A DNA stretch of 64,000 nt from Saezia sanguinis (GTDB lineage: Bacteria > Pseudomonadota > Gammaproteobacteria > Burkholderiales > Burkholderiaceae_C), in the NCBI RefSeq assembly GCF_003991585.1, contig NZ_PQSP01000001.1, positions 372,001 to 436,000 of the forward strand. Reading direction: 5' to 3'. The position numbers were made by a program, and so were the translations under genes. Positions 55,880 through 64,000 of the stretch are shown in pieces. A model generated the notes under the pieces. It was not told the origin of the DNA and did no database searches. It was given only the letters and a program-made list of their open reading frames with translations. How positions within the stretch are numbered: position 1 is the first letter of the stretch; each line of letters begins with the position of its first letter.

Positions 55880-56512
55880 ATGAATCATCCTTTGATTATT
55901 TTCATTGACTATATTGGTACATTTGCTTTTGCGATCAGCGGTGCGGTTGCCGCACAGCAACGGCGGCTGGACATCTTCGGCATTATCGTGATTGCTTTTG
56001 TGACCGCCTGTACGGGTGGGGTGGTGCGTGACCTGTGTATTGGTGCATTGCCCCCTGTCAGTTTGTCACAGTGGCCTTATCTGGTGATATCCGTGCTGGC
56101 GGTGCTCATTTCAGTTGCAGCTTCCAGATGGATTCAGAAACTGACGTATCCGGTGCTGTTTTTTGATGCGATCGGCCTGAGTTTTTTTGCCATTTTCGGG
56201 GCCTATAAAACATTATTGTTTACCAGCAATACAGAGCTGGCCATTCTTTTGGGCATTACTTCCGCAGTCGGAGGCGGTGTTATCCGTGATGTGCTGCTGA
56301 ACCGGGTTCCGGTGATTTTACATAAAGACATTTACGCGACGGCCGCATTGTTGGGTGCGGTTTTACTGGTGCTTGGCGAACTGGCAAATCTGCCGTTGCT
56401 ATTGACTTCGTGCGTAGCGGCGGGGGCATGTTTTGTCATTCGCATGCTGTCACTGCATCGGAATTGGAAGCTGCCGTCATTTCCGTATCACAGGAACCCG
56501 CCTAAAAACTAA
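55880..56512 (+). CDS. UPF0126/TRIC-family membrane protein
   Basis: 210 residues, about seven membrane segments built from two repeats. Repeat 1: GTFAFAISGAVAA...CTGGVVRDL; repeat 2: DAIGLSFFAIFGA...AVGGGVIRDVLLNRVP. Homologues (E. coli YicG) are related to trimeric intracellular cation channels; some are linked to amino acid use. Function inferred only from family. Single gene with a terminator-like hairpin after it. Confidence 0.85.
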   Translation: MNHPLIIFIDYIGTFAFAISGAVAAQQRRLDIFGIIVIAFVTACTGGVVRDLCIGALPPVSLSQWPYLVISVLAVLISVAASRWIQKLTYPVLFFDAIGLSFFAIFGAYKTLLFTSNTELAILLGITSAVGGGVIRDVLLNRVPVILHKDIYATAALLGAVLLVLGELANLPLLLTSCVAAGACFVIRMLSLHRNWKLPSFPYHRNPPKN

Positions 56513-56522
56513 AAATATCAAT

Positions 56523-56550
56523 GGCAACGAGGGATTTCCCTGCCTTTGTT
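56523..56550 (+). terminator. Terminator-like hairpin
   Basis: GGCA...TGCC encloses AGGG/CCCT and is followed by TTTGTTTC, 10 nt past the UPF0126 gene stop. Confidence 0.5.
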
Positions 56551-56774
56551 TCTGACGCTACACTGTGACAGCCTGTTGTGCTTTGTGCTTTCAGGCCGCA
56601 AATGCAACGATCCAGGACAGTTTGTTTTTTATTTTGGTGCATATAAACGTCATTTGATGAGTAAAAAGTCATGGAAGTGAACTTTTTTTATTTCCTGAGT
56701 GAGTGAAAATTTCCTCTGTCCTGAGAATGTGTGTATTCTTGCGTCGATTGATTTCAACTTGATGAAAGATTGGT

Positions 56775-57476
56775 ATGGAGTTTAAAAAATACAGTGCAGA
56801 ACTCATTGGGACATTCTGGCTTACTTTTGGGGGTTGTGGCAGTGCGGTAATTGCTGCGGCATTCCCTCACGTCGGCATCGGGCTGCTTGGTGTGGCTTTG
56901 GCATTTGGTCTGACCGTACTGACCATGGCATATGCCATTGGGCACATTTCCGGCTGCCACCTGAACCCGGCCGTAACCATTGGCTTGGCAGCAGGCGGGC
57001 GTTTTCCATTTTCCCAGGTGCTGCCGTATATCGTGGCACAGGTTATTGGTGCCATTATTGCCGCGGCGGTGCTGTATGTGATTGCCAGTGGCGCTCCTGG
57101 GTTTGATGTGGTTGCCAGCGGATTTGCTGCCAATGGTTATGGTGAGCATTCTCCGGGGCATTATGCGCTGGGCTCTGCATTGGTGGCTGAAGTTGTGCTG
57201 ACCATGATGTTCCTGTTTATCATCATGGGCGCTACCCATGAAAAAGCCCCGGCTGCGCTGGCGCCTGTGGCAATTGGTCTGGCGCTGACGCTGATCCACC
57301 TGATCAGCATTCCTGTCACCAATACATCGGTCAACCCGGCACGCAGTACCGGGCCAGCCTTGTTTGTGGGTGGCTGGGCATTAAGCCAGTTGTGGCTGTT
57401 CTGGGTTGCTCCCATTGTCGGCGGCGTATTGGGCGGCCTGATTTACCGCTGCCTTAGCTGCACCAAAAAGCAGTAA
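56775..57476 (+). CDS. aqpZ: Aquaporin Z
   Basis: 233 residues, six membrane helices. Both NPA loops are present: HLNPAVTIG and [11 protein letters not shown], the second followed by the Arg of the selectivity filter. N-terminal [18 protein letters not shown] matches AqpZ rather than the glycerol-channel class. It passes water across the inner membrane. Single gene. Confidence 0.95.
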   Translation: MEFKKYSAELIGTFWLTFGGCGSAVIAAAFPHVGIGLLGVALAFGLTVLTMAYAIGHISGCHLNPAVTIGLAAGGRFPFSQVLPYIVAQVIGAIIAAAVLYVIASGAPGFDVVASGFAANGYGEHSPGHYALGSALVAEVVLTMMFLFIIMGATHEKAPAALAPVAIGLALTLIHLISIPVTNTSVNPARSTGPALFVGGWALSQLWLFWVAPIVGGVLGGLIYRCLSCTKKQ

Positions 57477-57540
57477 AAAAGCATTAACAAGCGTATGCGT
57501 GGTAGGGGCATTTGCCGCGTACGCTTGTCAAACTGCTTTT
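57477..57540 (+). terminator. Long terminator after aqpZ
   Basis: AAAAGCA/TGCTTTT at the base and ACAAGCGTA/TACGCTTGT above form a two-part stem that ends in TTTT; it begins 1 nt after the stop codon. Confidence 0.8.
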
Positions 57541-57661
57541 ATCTATCAAGATAGACCCTTGAAGTTGTAGTTGCCACAGGCATGCTGTGCAATCTGAATG
57601 TGCGCGGCATGCTTTGGCAACCGAAATAACAAAACACGTCAACTTATCAGGAGGTCTGTTT

Positions 57662-58372
57662 ATGGTACATGGAACCACGCCATTTCTTTTAATTCCCGGA
57701 CTGCTGTGCACGTCGGAGCTCTATGCTCCCCAGCTCCCTTTTCTCTGGCGTTATGGACCAGTGATGGTGGCCAACCATACGCAGGCAGACAGCGTGCAGG
57801 CCATTGCCAAGCAAATACTGGACGCAGCACCATCCAAGTTTGTACTGATGGGGCTGTCCATGGGTGGCTACCTGGCGCTTGAAGTCATGCGGCAGGCACC
57901 TGAGCGTGTGCTGCGCCTGGCACTGATGGATACCTCGGCACGTCCTGATACCGCAGAAGGCAAAGCAGGGCGACAGGAAAAGGTGAAAAAGGCGCGCAAC
58001 GGTGAGTTTGACAAAGTTGTCAGCGATTTGCTGCCGGCCATGTTGCTGCCTGAGCACCTGAAAAATGAGCAACTGGTTCAAACCAGCAAACGCATGGCCC
58101 AGGTGGTTGGCATAGAAGGCTTTGCCAGGCAGCAGCAAGCCATCATGGATAGGCCGGACTCCCGCCCCGGGCTGAGCCGGATTCAATGCCCGACACTGGT
58201 ACTGGTCGGACGGGAAGATAAACTGATACCTTTGGAGCATTCCAAAGAAATGGCTGACCAGATTAAGGGTGCCCAGCTTGTCACAATTCCTGAATGCGGA
58301 CATATTGCAACGCTGGAACAGCCCGAGAAAGTCAACAAAGCTTTGGAGCAGTGGCTGCAACAGGCGTTTTAA
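57662..58372 (+). CDS. Alpha/beta hydrolase
   Basis: 236 residues from the ATG at 57662, which has a strong AGGAGG ahead; the open frame upstream has none. Motifs: LLIPGLLCTSEL (oxyanion turn), GLSMGGYLALE with the nucleophile Ser, VLVGREDKLIP with the Asp and CGHIATLEQPE with the His. The natural substrate cannot be told; BioH-like esterases and lactonases look similar. Confidence 0.85.
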   Translation: MVHGTTPFLLIPGLLCTSELYAPQLPFLWRYGPVMVANHTQADSVQAIAKQILDAAPSKFVLMGLSMGGYLALEVMRQAPERVLRLALMDTSARPDTAEGKAGRQEKVKKARNGEFDKVVSDLLPAMLLPEHLKNEQLVQTSKRMAQVVGIEGFARQQQAIMDRPDSRPGLSRIQCPTLVLVGREDKLIPLEHSKEMADQIKGAQLVTIPECGHIATLEQPEKVNKALEQWLQQAF

Positions 58373-58450
58373 CAACTAATTTTTCCCTGTTTATCCGGAA
58401 CTGCTTCAAAAACGCAAAATGACATCTGGGGCTGCGTGGGTTTCCATTTT

Positions 58451-58478
58451 TAATATATTATAATTATCGAATATATTA
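58451..58478. promoter_or_regulatory. AT-rich inverted repeat, candidate BigR-type operator
   Basis: TAATATATT (58451-58459) and AATATATTA (58470-58478) are perfect inverted repeats with a 10-bp spacer, 18 nt before the first split-YeeE gene. The length and AT content resemble sites bound by BigR/SqrR-type ArsR repressors, whose gene is third in this operon. Confidence 0.6.
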
Positions 58479-58496
58479 ATTATTGAATGGATTGAC

Positions 58497-58931
58497 ATGC
58501 ATCCTTGGGTACTTTCTGGCATAGGCGGCGTACTGATTGGTTTATCGGCAGTGGTTTTAATGGCCTCAATCGGGCGGATTGCCGGTATCAGCGGCATTGC
58601 AGGCGGAGCGCTTCCCGGTATCGTGCGCCAAGGCGATCTGGGCTGGCGTCTGGCTTTTATCGGCGGGCTCATCGCTGCGCCATTTTTGTTGCTGATCATC
58701 CGCGGCAGCAACGGCATCGGAGCGCCGCAGGTCTCATGGCCATGGATGATTGTGGCCGGGTTACTGATAGGTTTTGGAACCCGTTTGGGTAACGGATGTA
58801 CCAGTGGGCATGGTGTGTGTGGCATCGCCCGTCTGTCTCCGCGTTCTTTCGCGGCAACCGGGGTGTTTATGGTTTTTGGCATCAGCACGGTTTTTGTCAT
58901 TCGCCATCTGCTGCAAGGAGGCCTGCTATGA
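58497..58931 (+). CDS. YeeE/YedE-family membrane protein, first half
   Basis: 144 residues, four membrane segments. GNGCTSGHGVCG (Cys101 and Cys108) is the sulfur-handling signature of the YeeE/YedE family. In E. coli one longer YeeE moves thiosulfate across the inner membrane; here it is split in two genes (PmpA/PmpB-like). The ATGA overlap couples it to the second half. Confidence 0.87.
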   Translation: MHPWVLSGIGGVLIGLSAVVLMASIGRIAGISGIAGGALPGIVRQGDLGWRLAFIGGLIAAPFLLLIIRGSNGIGAPQVSWPWMIVAGLLIGFGTRLGNGCTSGHGVCGIARLSPRSFAATGVFMVFGISTVFVIRHLLQGGLL

Positions 58932-59347
58932 AGTTGGGGGCTGCTTTACTTGCCGGGTTGCTGTTCGGGCTGGGCCTGATCTTGGGAGGAATGACAGAGC
59001 CAGCCACCGTGCTTGGCTTTCTGGATGTGTTTGGGCAATGGAACCCGCGCCTGGTGTTTGTCATGGGGGCAGCGTTGCTGACAACGGCTATTGGTTATCG
59101 GCTGGTATTTCGCCAGCAACATCCCTGGTTTGAGCAGAAGTTTCAATTGCCAACGAGTAAGCGGCTGGATATCCGCCTGATTACCGGCGCAGCCTTGTTT
59201 GGCATGGGGTGGGGCATTGCGGGTTATTGCCCCGGACCTGCTCTGGCATCACTGAGCAGCGGGCAGGCTGCCGTATGGTTGCTGGTCGCAGCCATGATTA
59301 CCGGCTGGTGGCTGGCGGCAAAGCTGATGCCATCCGGCTCAAAGTAA
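58928..59347 (+). CDS. YeeE/YedE-family membrane protein, second half
   Basis: 139 residues from the ATG at 58928 (ATGA overlap). Four membrane segments with GMTEPATVLGFLD and GIAGYCPGPALASL (Cys101). It likely pairs with the preceding protein to form a complete sulfur-compound transporter. The longer open frame upstream belongs to the neighbour. Confidence 0.87.
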   Translation: MKLGAALLAGLLFGLGLILGGMTEPATVLGFLDVFGQWNPRLVFVMGAALLTTAIGYRLVFRQQHPWFEQKFQLPTSKRLDIRLITGAALFGMGWGIAGYCPGPALASLSSGQAAVWLLVAAMITGWWLAAKLMPSGSK

Positions 59348-59390
59348 CCGGTATGAATATGATAAATTTAATGACGCTTGTAGGCATCTC

Positions 59391-59759
59391 ATGAAAAATA
59401 CACCTGCTTTGCAGATATCCCCTTCCACTGATCTGCATGACATGACCGGCATGCAACAACATGCCGATGAAGCCATTGCTGTGCTCAAAGCCATTGCAAG
59501 CCCAAACCGGCTGATGCTGTTATGCCGGCTTTTGCATGGAGAGTGCTCTGTCAGCGAGCTGTCGCAGGCTTTGGGGCAATCGCAGAGCGTGGTATCCCAG
59601 CACCTGTCTTTGCTGCGGCGGGACAAACTGGTCACCGGCAGGCGTGCAGGGCAATCCATTTACTATGCCATCAGCGATAAACGCGTATATGGTTTGATGG
59701 AAAAGCTGTTTGAACTTTTCTGCACAGATCACCCCGATATGGACGCCCGTTTAAAATGA
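59391..59759 (+). CDS. bigR: ArsR-family redox repressor, BigR/SqrR-like
   Basis: 122 residues, winged helix. The recognition helix lies in QSQSVVSQHLSLLRRDKLV. Cys45 and Cys111 are 66 residues apart, the same spacing as the sensing pair Cys42/Cys108 of BigR, which forms a disulfide or polysulfide bridge on reaction with sulfide or peroxide. An additional Cys52 is present. Downstream of the split YeeE genes in one operon; it probably represses them from the dyad at 58451-58478. Confidence 0.85.
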   Translation: MKNTPALQISPSTDLHDMTGMQQHADEAIAVLKAIASPNRLMLLCRLLHGECSVSELSQALGQSQSVVSQHLSLLRRDKLVTGRRAGQSIYYAISDKRVYGLMEKLFELFCTDHPDMDARLK

Positions 59760-59851
59760 TTGGTGCATAATACCCATGATTTTTATGATACGGCTTTCAA
59801 CAAGAAGCAGGCAACAGAGCGCCATGCTGCTTTGTTGTGATGATTTGAAGA

Positions 59852-60748
59852 ATGTATACTTCCCCCATTCGCTACATTGAACCTGTTTACCGTCCGCCCA
59901 GTGAGGCCCATTCGCTGATACTGCCTGTAACGGACGGGTGCTCGTGGAACCAGTGTACATTTTGCGAAATGTATAAAGCGCCACAGAAGCGCTTTCGTGC
60001 CCGTAGTGAGACAGAGGTTCTGGAAAGCATACAGCGCAGTGCCGACTATTATGGCAACCGGGTACAACGCGTTTTTCTGGCTGATGGCGATGCACTGGTC
60101 CTGTCAACCCGGCGCTTACTGACGATACTGGAGGCCATACGCACCCATATGCCTTCAGTCAGGCGGATATCCAGCTATTGTCTGGCCAGCAACCTGCGCC
60201 GCAAAACAGTAGAAGAACTGACAGAACTGCGTGAAGCAGGGTTGCAACTGGTGTACCTGGGGGCAGAATCTGGTGATGACGAGGTGCTGCAGCGGGTTAA
60301 TAAAAACGAAACATTTGAATCAACACGCTCTGCACTGGATAAGCTGGGGGAGGCTGGTATTTCACGCTCTGTCATGCTGCTCAACGGCCTTGGTGGGGTA
60401 ACGTTGACAGCCCAGCATGCGGACAATTCAGCCCGCCTGATCAACGCAACACAACCTGAATACCTGGCAACGCTGGTGGTGAGTTTTCCTTATGGAGATA
60501 CAAGGCTGCGTGAACATTTCCCAGACTGGCAGCCTTTGTCACAACATGAACTTTTCGTTGAAATGGAGCGCTTTTTATCTCAGCTTGAGTTAAAGCGCAC
60601 CGTTTTCAGGTCTGACCATGCATCCAACTGGCTGGTCCTGAAAGGCACACTCAATGCGGATAAAAACGCATTGCTGGCCCAGGTCAGAACAGCCATTGCC
60701 ACACCAGATGCCGCACCGCTGCGTCCATCCTGGGCCAGAGCATTATGA
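59852..60748 (+). CDS. Radical SAM protein with CX4CX2C cluster motif
   Basis: 298 residues. The cluster motif is CSWNQCTFC, with four rather than three residues between the first two cysteines, followed by EMYKAPQKR. The radical SAM barrel continues with FLADGDALVLS, YLGAESGDDEVLQRVNK and MLLNGLGG. This variant motif occurs in an uncharacterised COG1032-like group. The substrate is unknown. Single gene between bigR and copA. Confidence 0.82.
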   Translation: MYTSPIRYIEPVYRPPSEAHSLILPVTDGCSWNQCTFCEMYKAPQKRFRARSETEVLESIQRSADYYGNRVQRVFLADGDALVLSTRRLLTILEAIRTHMPSVRRISSYCLASNLRRKTVEELTELREAGLQLVYLGAESGDDEVLQRVNKNETFESTRSALDKLGEAGISRSVMLLNGLGGVTLTAQHADNSARLINATQPEYLATLVVSFPYGDTRLREHFPDWQPLSQHELFVEMERFLSQLELKRTVFRSDHASNWLVLKGTLNADKNALLAQVRTAIATPDAAPLRPSWARAL

Positions 60749-60775
60749 CTCTTCCCCTGTCCCCCTGAGCCCTCA

Positions 60776-60988
60776 TTAACGAATACCAGTGACTTCATAA
60801 CCAGCATCAGTGACGGCATCGGACAGCGCTTTGTCTGCCACACTGTCTTCAGCAGTTACGGTTGCTGTTTTGGCTGCCAGATCCACATGGACGTTGCTCA
60901 CACCCGGTACCGCGCTCAAGGCCTTTTCGACTCTGGCGGAGCAATGGCCACAGCTCATACCTTCGATCTGAATATTTTTGGTTGTCAT
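60776..60988 (-). CDS. copZ: CopZ-like copper chaperone nested in the copA 3' end (possible internal start)
   Basis: In the copA frame an ATG at 60988 (residue 795 of the fusion) is preceded by a full Shine-Dalgarno AAAGGAG (60996-61002) at 7 nt spacing. The 70 residues that follow are a complete HMA domain with GMSCGHC and ending VTGIR, the size of free CopZ. So the chaperone can probably be made alone as well as fused. The linker ahead (about 30 residues after RWFKPRY, where CopA normally ends) looks like former intergenic sequence. Confidence 0.55.
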   Translation of the reverse strand: MTTKNIQIEGMSCGHCSARVEKALSAVPGVSNVHVDLAAKTATVTAEDSVADKALSDAVTDAGYEVTGIR

Positions 60989-63370
60989 GTCTAAACTCCT
61001 TTGATCAGTTGACTCTGTTGAAATTTCAGGAATTGCTCCTGCCTGAAGAGCAGGGGACTTGTCGGCATTTTCCAGTGCCTGTGAATTCTGTGTATATCTG
61101 GGCTTAAACCAGCGCAGCCGCAGCGCGTTGCTGACCACACTCACCGAGCTTAAGCTCATGGCGGCAGCAGCAATCATCGGACTGAGTGTCAGCCCCCACA
61201 CGCCATAAAAAACACCTGCAGCCACGGGAATGCCCACGCTGTTGTAAAAGAACGCCCAGAACAGGTTCTGGCGGATGTTACGCATTACCGCTTTGCTTAA
61301 CTGGATAGCGGTGACCGCATCCAGCAGGTCGCTCTTCATCAGCACAATGTCAGCTGATTCAATGGCGATGTCTGTGCCGGCACCAATGGCGATGCCAACA
61401 TCGGCCCGTGCCAGCGCCGGTGCGTCGTTAATGCCGTCACCCACCATCGCTACTTTTTTACCCTGCGCCTGCAGTGCGCGGATTTCGCGCTCTTTGTCCT
61501 GCGGCAGCACCTCAGCCAGTACATGGGCAATGCCTGCCTGTTGCTGCACAGCAGCGGCAGTCTGAGCGTTGTCACCAGTCAGCATGATCACGTCAATGCC
61601 CATTGACTGCAATTCTGCCACGGCCTGGCGGCTGGTTTTTTTAATCACATCTGCAACCGCAATGATGCCAAGCAAAGCCTTGTCGCTGGCAAAATACAGC
61701 GCTGTTTTGCCTTCATTGGCAAACGCTTGGGCCTGGGCATTTGCTGCCTGATCAAGCACGATGCCCTGTGCAGCCATCAGTTTGCTGTTACCGGCAAAAT
61801 AGCGTTGCCCGTCGAGCAGGGCACTGATACCTTGTCCCGGCGTTTGTTGCAGGCCGGAAGCTTTGGTCAGTTCCATACCCCGTTGCTGTGCCTCGTTCAC
61901 AATGGCCATGCCCAGCGGATGCTCGGAAAGTTTTTCCAGCGAAGCCGCGATGCGCAGCAATTGTGATTCATTGCCGTTATCGGCAGTCACGATATCGGTC
62001 ACCACAGGTTTGCCTTCAGTCACCGTACCGGTTTTATCCAGCACCACGGTATCTACCGCCTGAGCCACTTCAATGGCTTGTGCCGACTTGATCAAAATGC
62101 CGTTGGCAGCGCCTTTGCCGGTACCCACCATGATTGCCGTGGGCGTAGCCAGCCCCAATGCACAAGGACATGAAATTACCAGCACGGCAATGCCGATGGA
62201 CAGTGCAAACTCCAGGTCATAACCCAGCAGCAGCCATACCGCAGCAGCCAGCACAGCAATCACAATAACTACTGGTACAAAAATGCCACTGATTTTATCG
62301 GCCAGCCGGGCAATCGGCGCTTTGGACGAGGTGGCTTCATCTACCAGTTTGACAATCTGTGACAGCGTTGTGTCATCCCCGGTACGGGTTACCCGCATCA
62401 GAAAATGTCCGGCTTTGTTAATGGTCGCGCCAGTGACTTTGTCGCCGCTTTGCTTTTCCGCCGGAATGCTCTCTCCGGTAATAGCCGATTCATCTATGAA
62501 AGCGCTGCCTTCGGTGATAACGCCATCTGCGGCAATGCTTTCGCCAGCTTTCACCACCAGAATATCGCCTACCTGAACCTGCTCGCTGGGCACCACTTTT
62601 TCAACACCATCATGCAGCACGGTTGCGGTTTTAGGCACCAGATTCACCAGCCGGGTGATCGCATCAGACGTTTTGCCTTTGGCTCTGGCCTCTAAAAACT
62701 TGCCTAGCGTGATCAGCGTCAGAATCATTGCCGCCGATTCAAAATACAGGTTCATTGCAAAATGTTCTGTGCCTGCCAGGTCACCATGCCCCAGTGCATT
62801 GCCCATTTTGTAAATAGCGTACACACCAAAAACAACCGCAGCACCTGATCCGATGGCAATCAGCGAATCCATATTCGGAGCACCGGAAAACAGCGTTTTA
62901 AAGCCAACCCGGTAGTATTTGAAATTGACAAACACCACCGGCAAGGTCAGAAGAAACTGGGTAAACGCATACGCTAATGCATTTTGTGGCCCCGTTAAAA
63001 ACCCTGGCAGCGGTAAGCCTGCCATATGCCCCATGGCAATATAAAACAGCGGTATCGTAAACAGCAAAGAAATCAACAAACGCCGTTTCATTTCCTGCAG
63101 TTCCTGCTTGGCAATATCTGATGGTGCACTGCCTGCTGCTTTGCCACTGTGCTGGCCGTTGCGCAGCGCAGCGCCATAACCTGCTTTTTCAACTGCAGCC
63201 GTAATATTGTCCGCAGAGGTGATCTTTTCGTCATAAGAAACATTCATGCTGTTTTTCAGCAAGTTGACGTTGACCTCATTCACGCCCTGCAGCGCAGCAA
63301 CACTCTTTTCCACCCGTGCGGAACAGGCAGAGCATGTCATGCCGGAGATATCAAAAAGCGCTTTCTGCAT
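60776..63370 (-). CDS. copA: Copper-exporting P1B-type ATPase CopA with C-terminal CopZ-like domain
   Basis: 864 residues. N-terminal HMA domain with GMTCSAC (Cys13, Cys16), eight membrane segments, the TGES actuator motif, metal site CPC (Cys401-Pro-Cys403), phosphorylated Asp445 in DKTGT, and the hinge VGDGINDAPAL. After the normal end near RWFKPRY the frame runs on through a linker into a second HMA domain (CGHC at 807-810). It pumps Cu(I) out of the cytosol. Divergent from an HxlR-family regulator. Confidence 0.95.
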   Translation of the reverse strand: MQKALFDISGMTCSACSARVEKSVAALQGVNEVNVNLLKNSMNVSYDEKITSADNITAAVEKAGYGAALRNGQHSGKAAGSAPSDIAKQELQEMKRRLLISLLFTIPLFYIAMGHMAGLPLPGFLTGPQNALAYAFTQFLLTLPVVFVNFKYYRVGFKTLFSGAPNMDSLIAIGSGAAVVFGVYAIYKMGNALGHGDLAGTEHFAMNLYFESAAMILTLITLGKFLEARAKGKTSDAITRLVNLVPKTATVLHDGVEKVVPSEQVQVGDILVVKAGESIAADGVITEGSAFIDESAITGESIPAEKQSGDKVTGATINKAGHFLMRVTRTGDDTTLSQIVKLVDEATSSKAPIARLADKISGIFVPVVIVIAVLAAAVWLLLGYDLEFALSIGIAVLVISCPCALGLATPTAIMVGTGKGAANGILIKSAQAIEVAQAVDTVVLDKTGTVTEGKPVVTDIVTADNGNESQLLRIAASLEKLSEHPLGMAIVNEAQQRGMELTKASGLQQTPGQGISALLDGQRYFAGNSKLMAAQGIVLDQAANAQAQAFANEGKTALYFASDKALLGIIAVADVIKKTSRQAVAELQSMGIDVIMLTGDNAQTAAAVQQQAGIAHVLAEVLPQDKEREIRALQAQGKKVAMVGDGINDAPALARADVGIAIGAGTDIAIESADIVLMKSDLLDAVTAIQLSKAVMRNIRQNLFWAFFYNSVGIPVAAGVFYGVWGLTLSPMIAAAAMSLSSVSVVSNALRLRWFKPRYTQNSQALENADKSPALQAGAIPEISTESTDQRSLDMTTKNIQIEGMSCGHCSARVEKALSAVPGVSNVHVDLAAKTATVTAEDSVADKALSDAVTDAGYEVTGIR

Positions 63371-63412
63371 ATTCTGTCTCTTTATTGGATTGGGGAATTA
63401 CCGAATACATTG

Positions 63413-63426
63413 AACTTTATAAAGTT
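63413..63426. promoter_or_regulatory. Palindrome in the copA upstream region
   Basis: AACTTTATAAAGTT is a perfect 14-bp palindrome, 43 nt before the copA ATG. It may be an operator or a copA promoter element; it does not resemble a CueR or CsoR site. Confidence 0.35.
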
Positions 63427-63486
63427 TATGAGTATCATTTTAGGTATAAGTATAATTTTTTCAAGAATGCACTTTTTTGATATATA

Positions 63487-63502
63487 GTATCCAAAAAGAT
63501 AC
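63487..63502. promoter_or_regulatory. HxlR-type dyad before the regulator gene
   Basis: GTATC-CAAAAA-GATAC is a perfect 5-bp dyad with a 6-bp AT-rich spacer, ending 6 nt before the regulator ATG. Size and layout suit the dimeric HxlR family, suggesting autoregulation. Confidence 0.5.
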
Positions 63503-63508
63503 CATGCT

Positions 63509-63934
63509 ATGAGCAAAGCCAAACAATCCATTTCATGCTGCCCGCCTCAGGCAGCTTCCGCTTCAGAAGAAACCTACTGCCCGGTGGAAGCGACCATCAA
63601 TCTGATCGGCGGCAAATACAAGTCATTGATCCTGTGGAAACTGGCTCACAATACGTTGCGGTTTTCACAACTGCGAAGAGAAGTACCCGGAGCCACACCC
63701 AAAATGCTCACACAGCAACTGCGTGAGCTGGAAACACATGGGCTTATCAGGCGCAAAGTATTCCCAGTGGTTCCTCCCAAGGTGGAATACTCGCTGACAG
63801 CGTTTGGTCATAGCCTTAAACCAGTGCTGGAGGCCATGTACACCTGGGGTACAGGTTACCTGCATACGCAGGGGCTGGAAGTCAATTGCTCTATGGAACC
63901 ATTTGCAGAAGAAGACGAAGCAGAAATAGCATGA
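63509..63934 (+). CDS. HxlR-family transcriptional regulator
   Basis: 141 residues. Winged-helix HxlR core: CPVEATINLIGGKYKSLILW, LRFSQLRREVPGATPKMLTQQLRELE and VEYSLTAFG. Cys24 is the conserved redox-sensing position; Cys10, Cys11 and Cys127 are extra. HxlR proteins usually sense quinones, aldehydes or disulfide stress rather than copper. No Shine-Dalgarno is seen, so the message may be leaderless. Divergent from copA, which it may control. Confidence 0.85.
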   Translation: MSKAKQSISCCPPQAASASEETYCPVEATINLIGGKYKSLILWKLAHNTLRFSQLRREVPGATPKMLTQQLRELETHGLIRRKVFPVVPPKVEYSLTAFGHSLKPVLEAMYTWGTGYLHTQGLEVNCSMEPFAEEDEAEIA

Positions 63935-64000
63935 AAATCGTGAAATAATTCCACATCAAGAGTTGGCGGGTCATTTTTGGCTCGGTGTAATTTTTCTTTT

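Overview
The window looks like a stretch of a betaproteobacterial chromosome, probably order Burkholderiales, of middling GC. Reasons: guaB-guaA next to a DUF4124 gene, glyA-nrdR, tsaE-amiC, an aat-bpt pair, UbiD, a separate RelA, WaaC/MsbA for LPS, and a MutL carrying the endonuclease motif. The genus cannot be fixed from the sequence alone. No insertion sequence, CRISPR array, prophage or rRNA was seen. One tRNA gene is present, tRNA-Val(GAC).

Layout. 1-5.8 kb: 3' end of an EntB-like aryl carrier protein, then a four-domain EntF-like NRPS with a serine code, i.e. the end of a catecholate siderophore operon, then a secreted YncE-like propeller. 6.0-10.0 kb: a FAN1-type VRR-NUC nuclease overlapping an Fe-S DinG-type helicase with its own PD-(D/E)XK domain, preceded by a near-consensus LexA box. 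10-16.7 kb: cytosolic copper-storage protein (Csp3 type), TrhA, glycerol dehydrogenase, and an xth-CDF-MFS run. 16.8-26 kb: guaBA, DUF4124, a GST, the N-degron transferases aat-bpt, LPS glycosyltransferases and folA. 26.4-31.1 kb: tRNA-Val, relA, mutL. 31.5-40.3 kb: msbA, a DMT exporter, thyA, amiC, tsaE, and glyA-nrdR behind a ZTP (pfl) riboswitch, then a lytic transglycosylase. 40.7-49.2 kb: ubiD, upp, gshB, an SPFH-NfeD pair, a large basic amino acid decarboxylase and two small unknown genes. 49.3-55.3 kb: uvrD followed without gaps by livHMGF-like ABC transporter genes that lack a binding protein. 55.4-60.7 kb: acyP, a UPF0126 channel, aqpZ, an alpha/beta hydrolase, a split YeeE transporter with a BigR-type redox repressor, and a radical SAM protein. 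60.8-63.9 kb: copA with a CopZ-like chaperone fused in frame to its 3' end, divergent from an HxlR-family regulator.

The strongest leads are: the SOS box before the nuclease/helicase pair; the CopA-CopZ fusion that keeps an internal Shine-Dalgarno and ATG; the ZTP riboswitch with a plausible switching helix before glyA; the Walker A Lys-to-Arg change in the LivF-like ATPase of an orphan ABC operon; the HxlR-type regulator with a start-proximal dyad beside copA; and the BigR-like repressor with an AT-rich dyad before the split YeeE genes.
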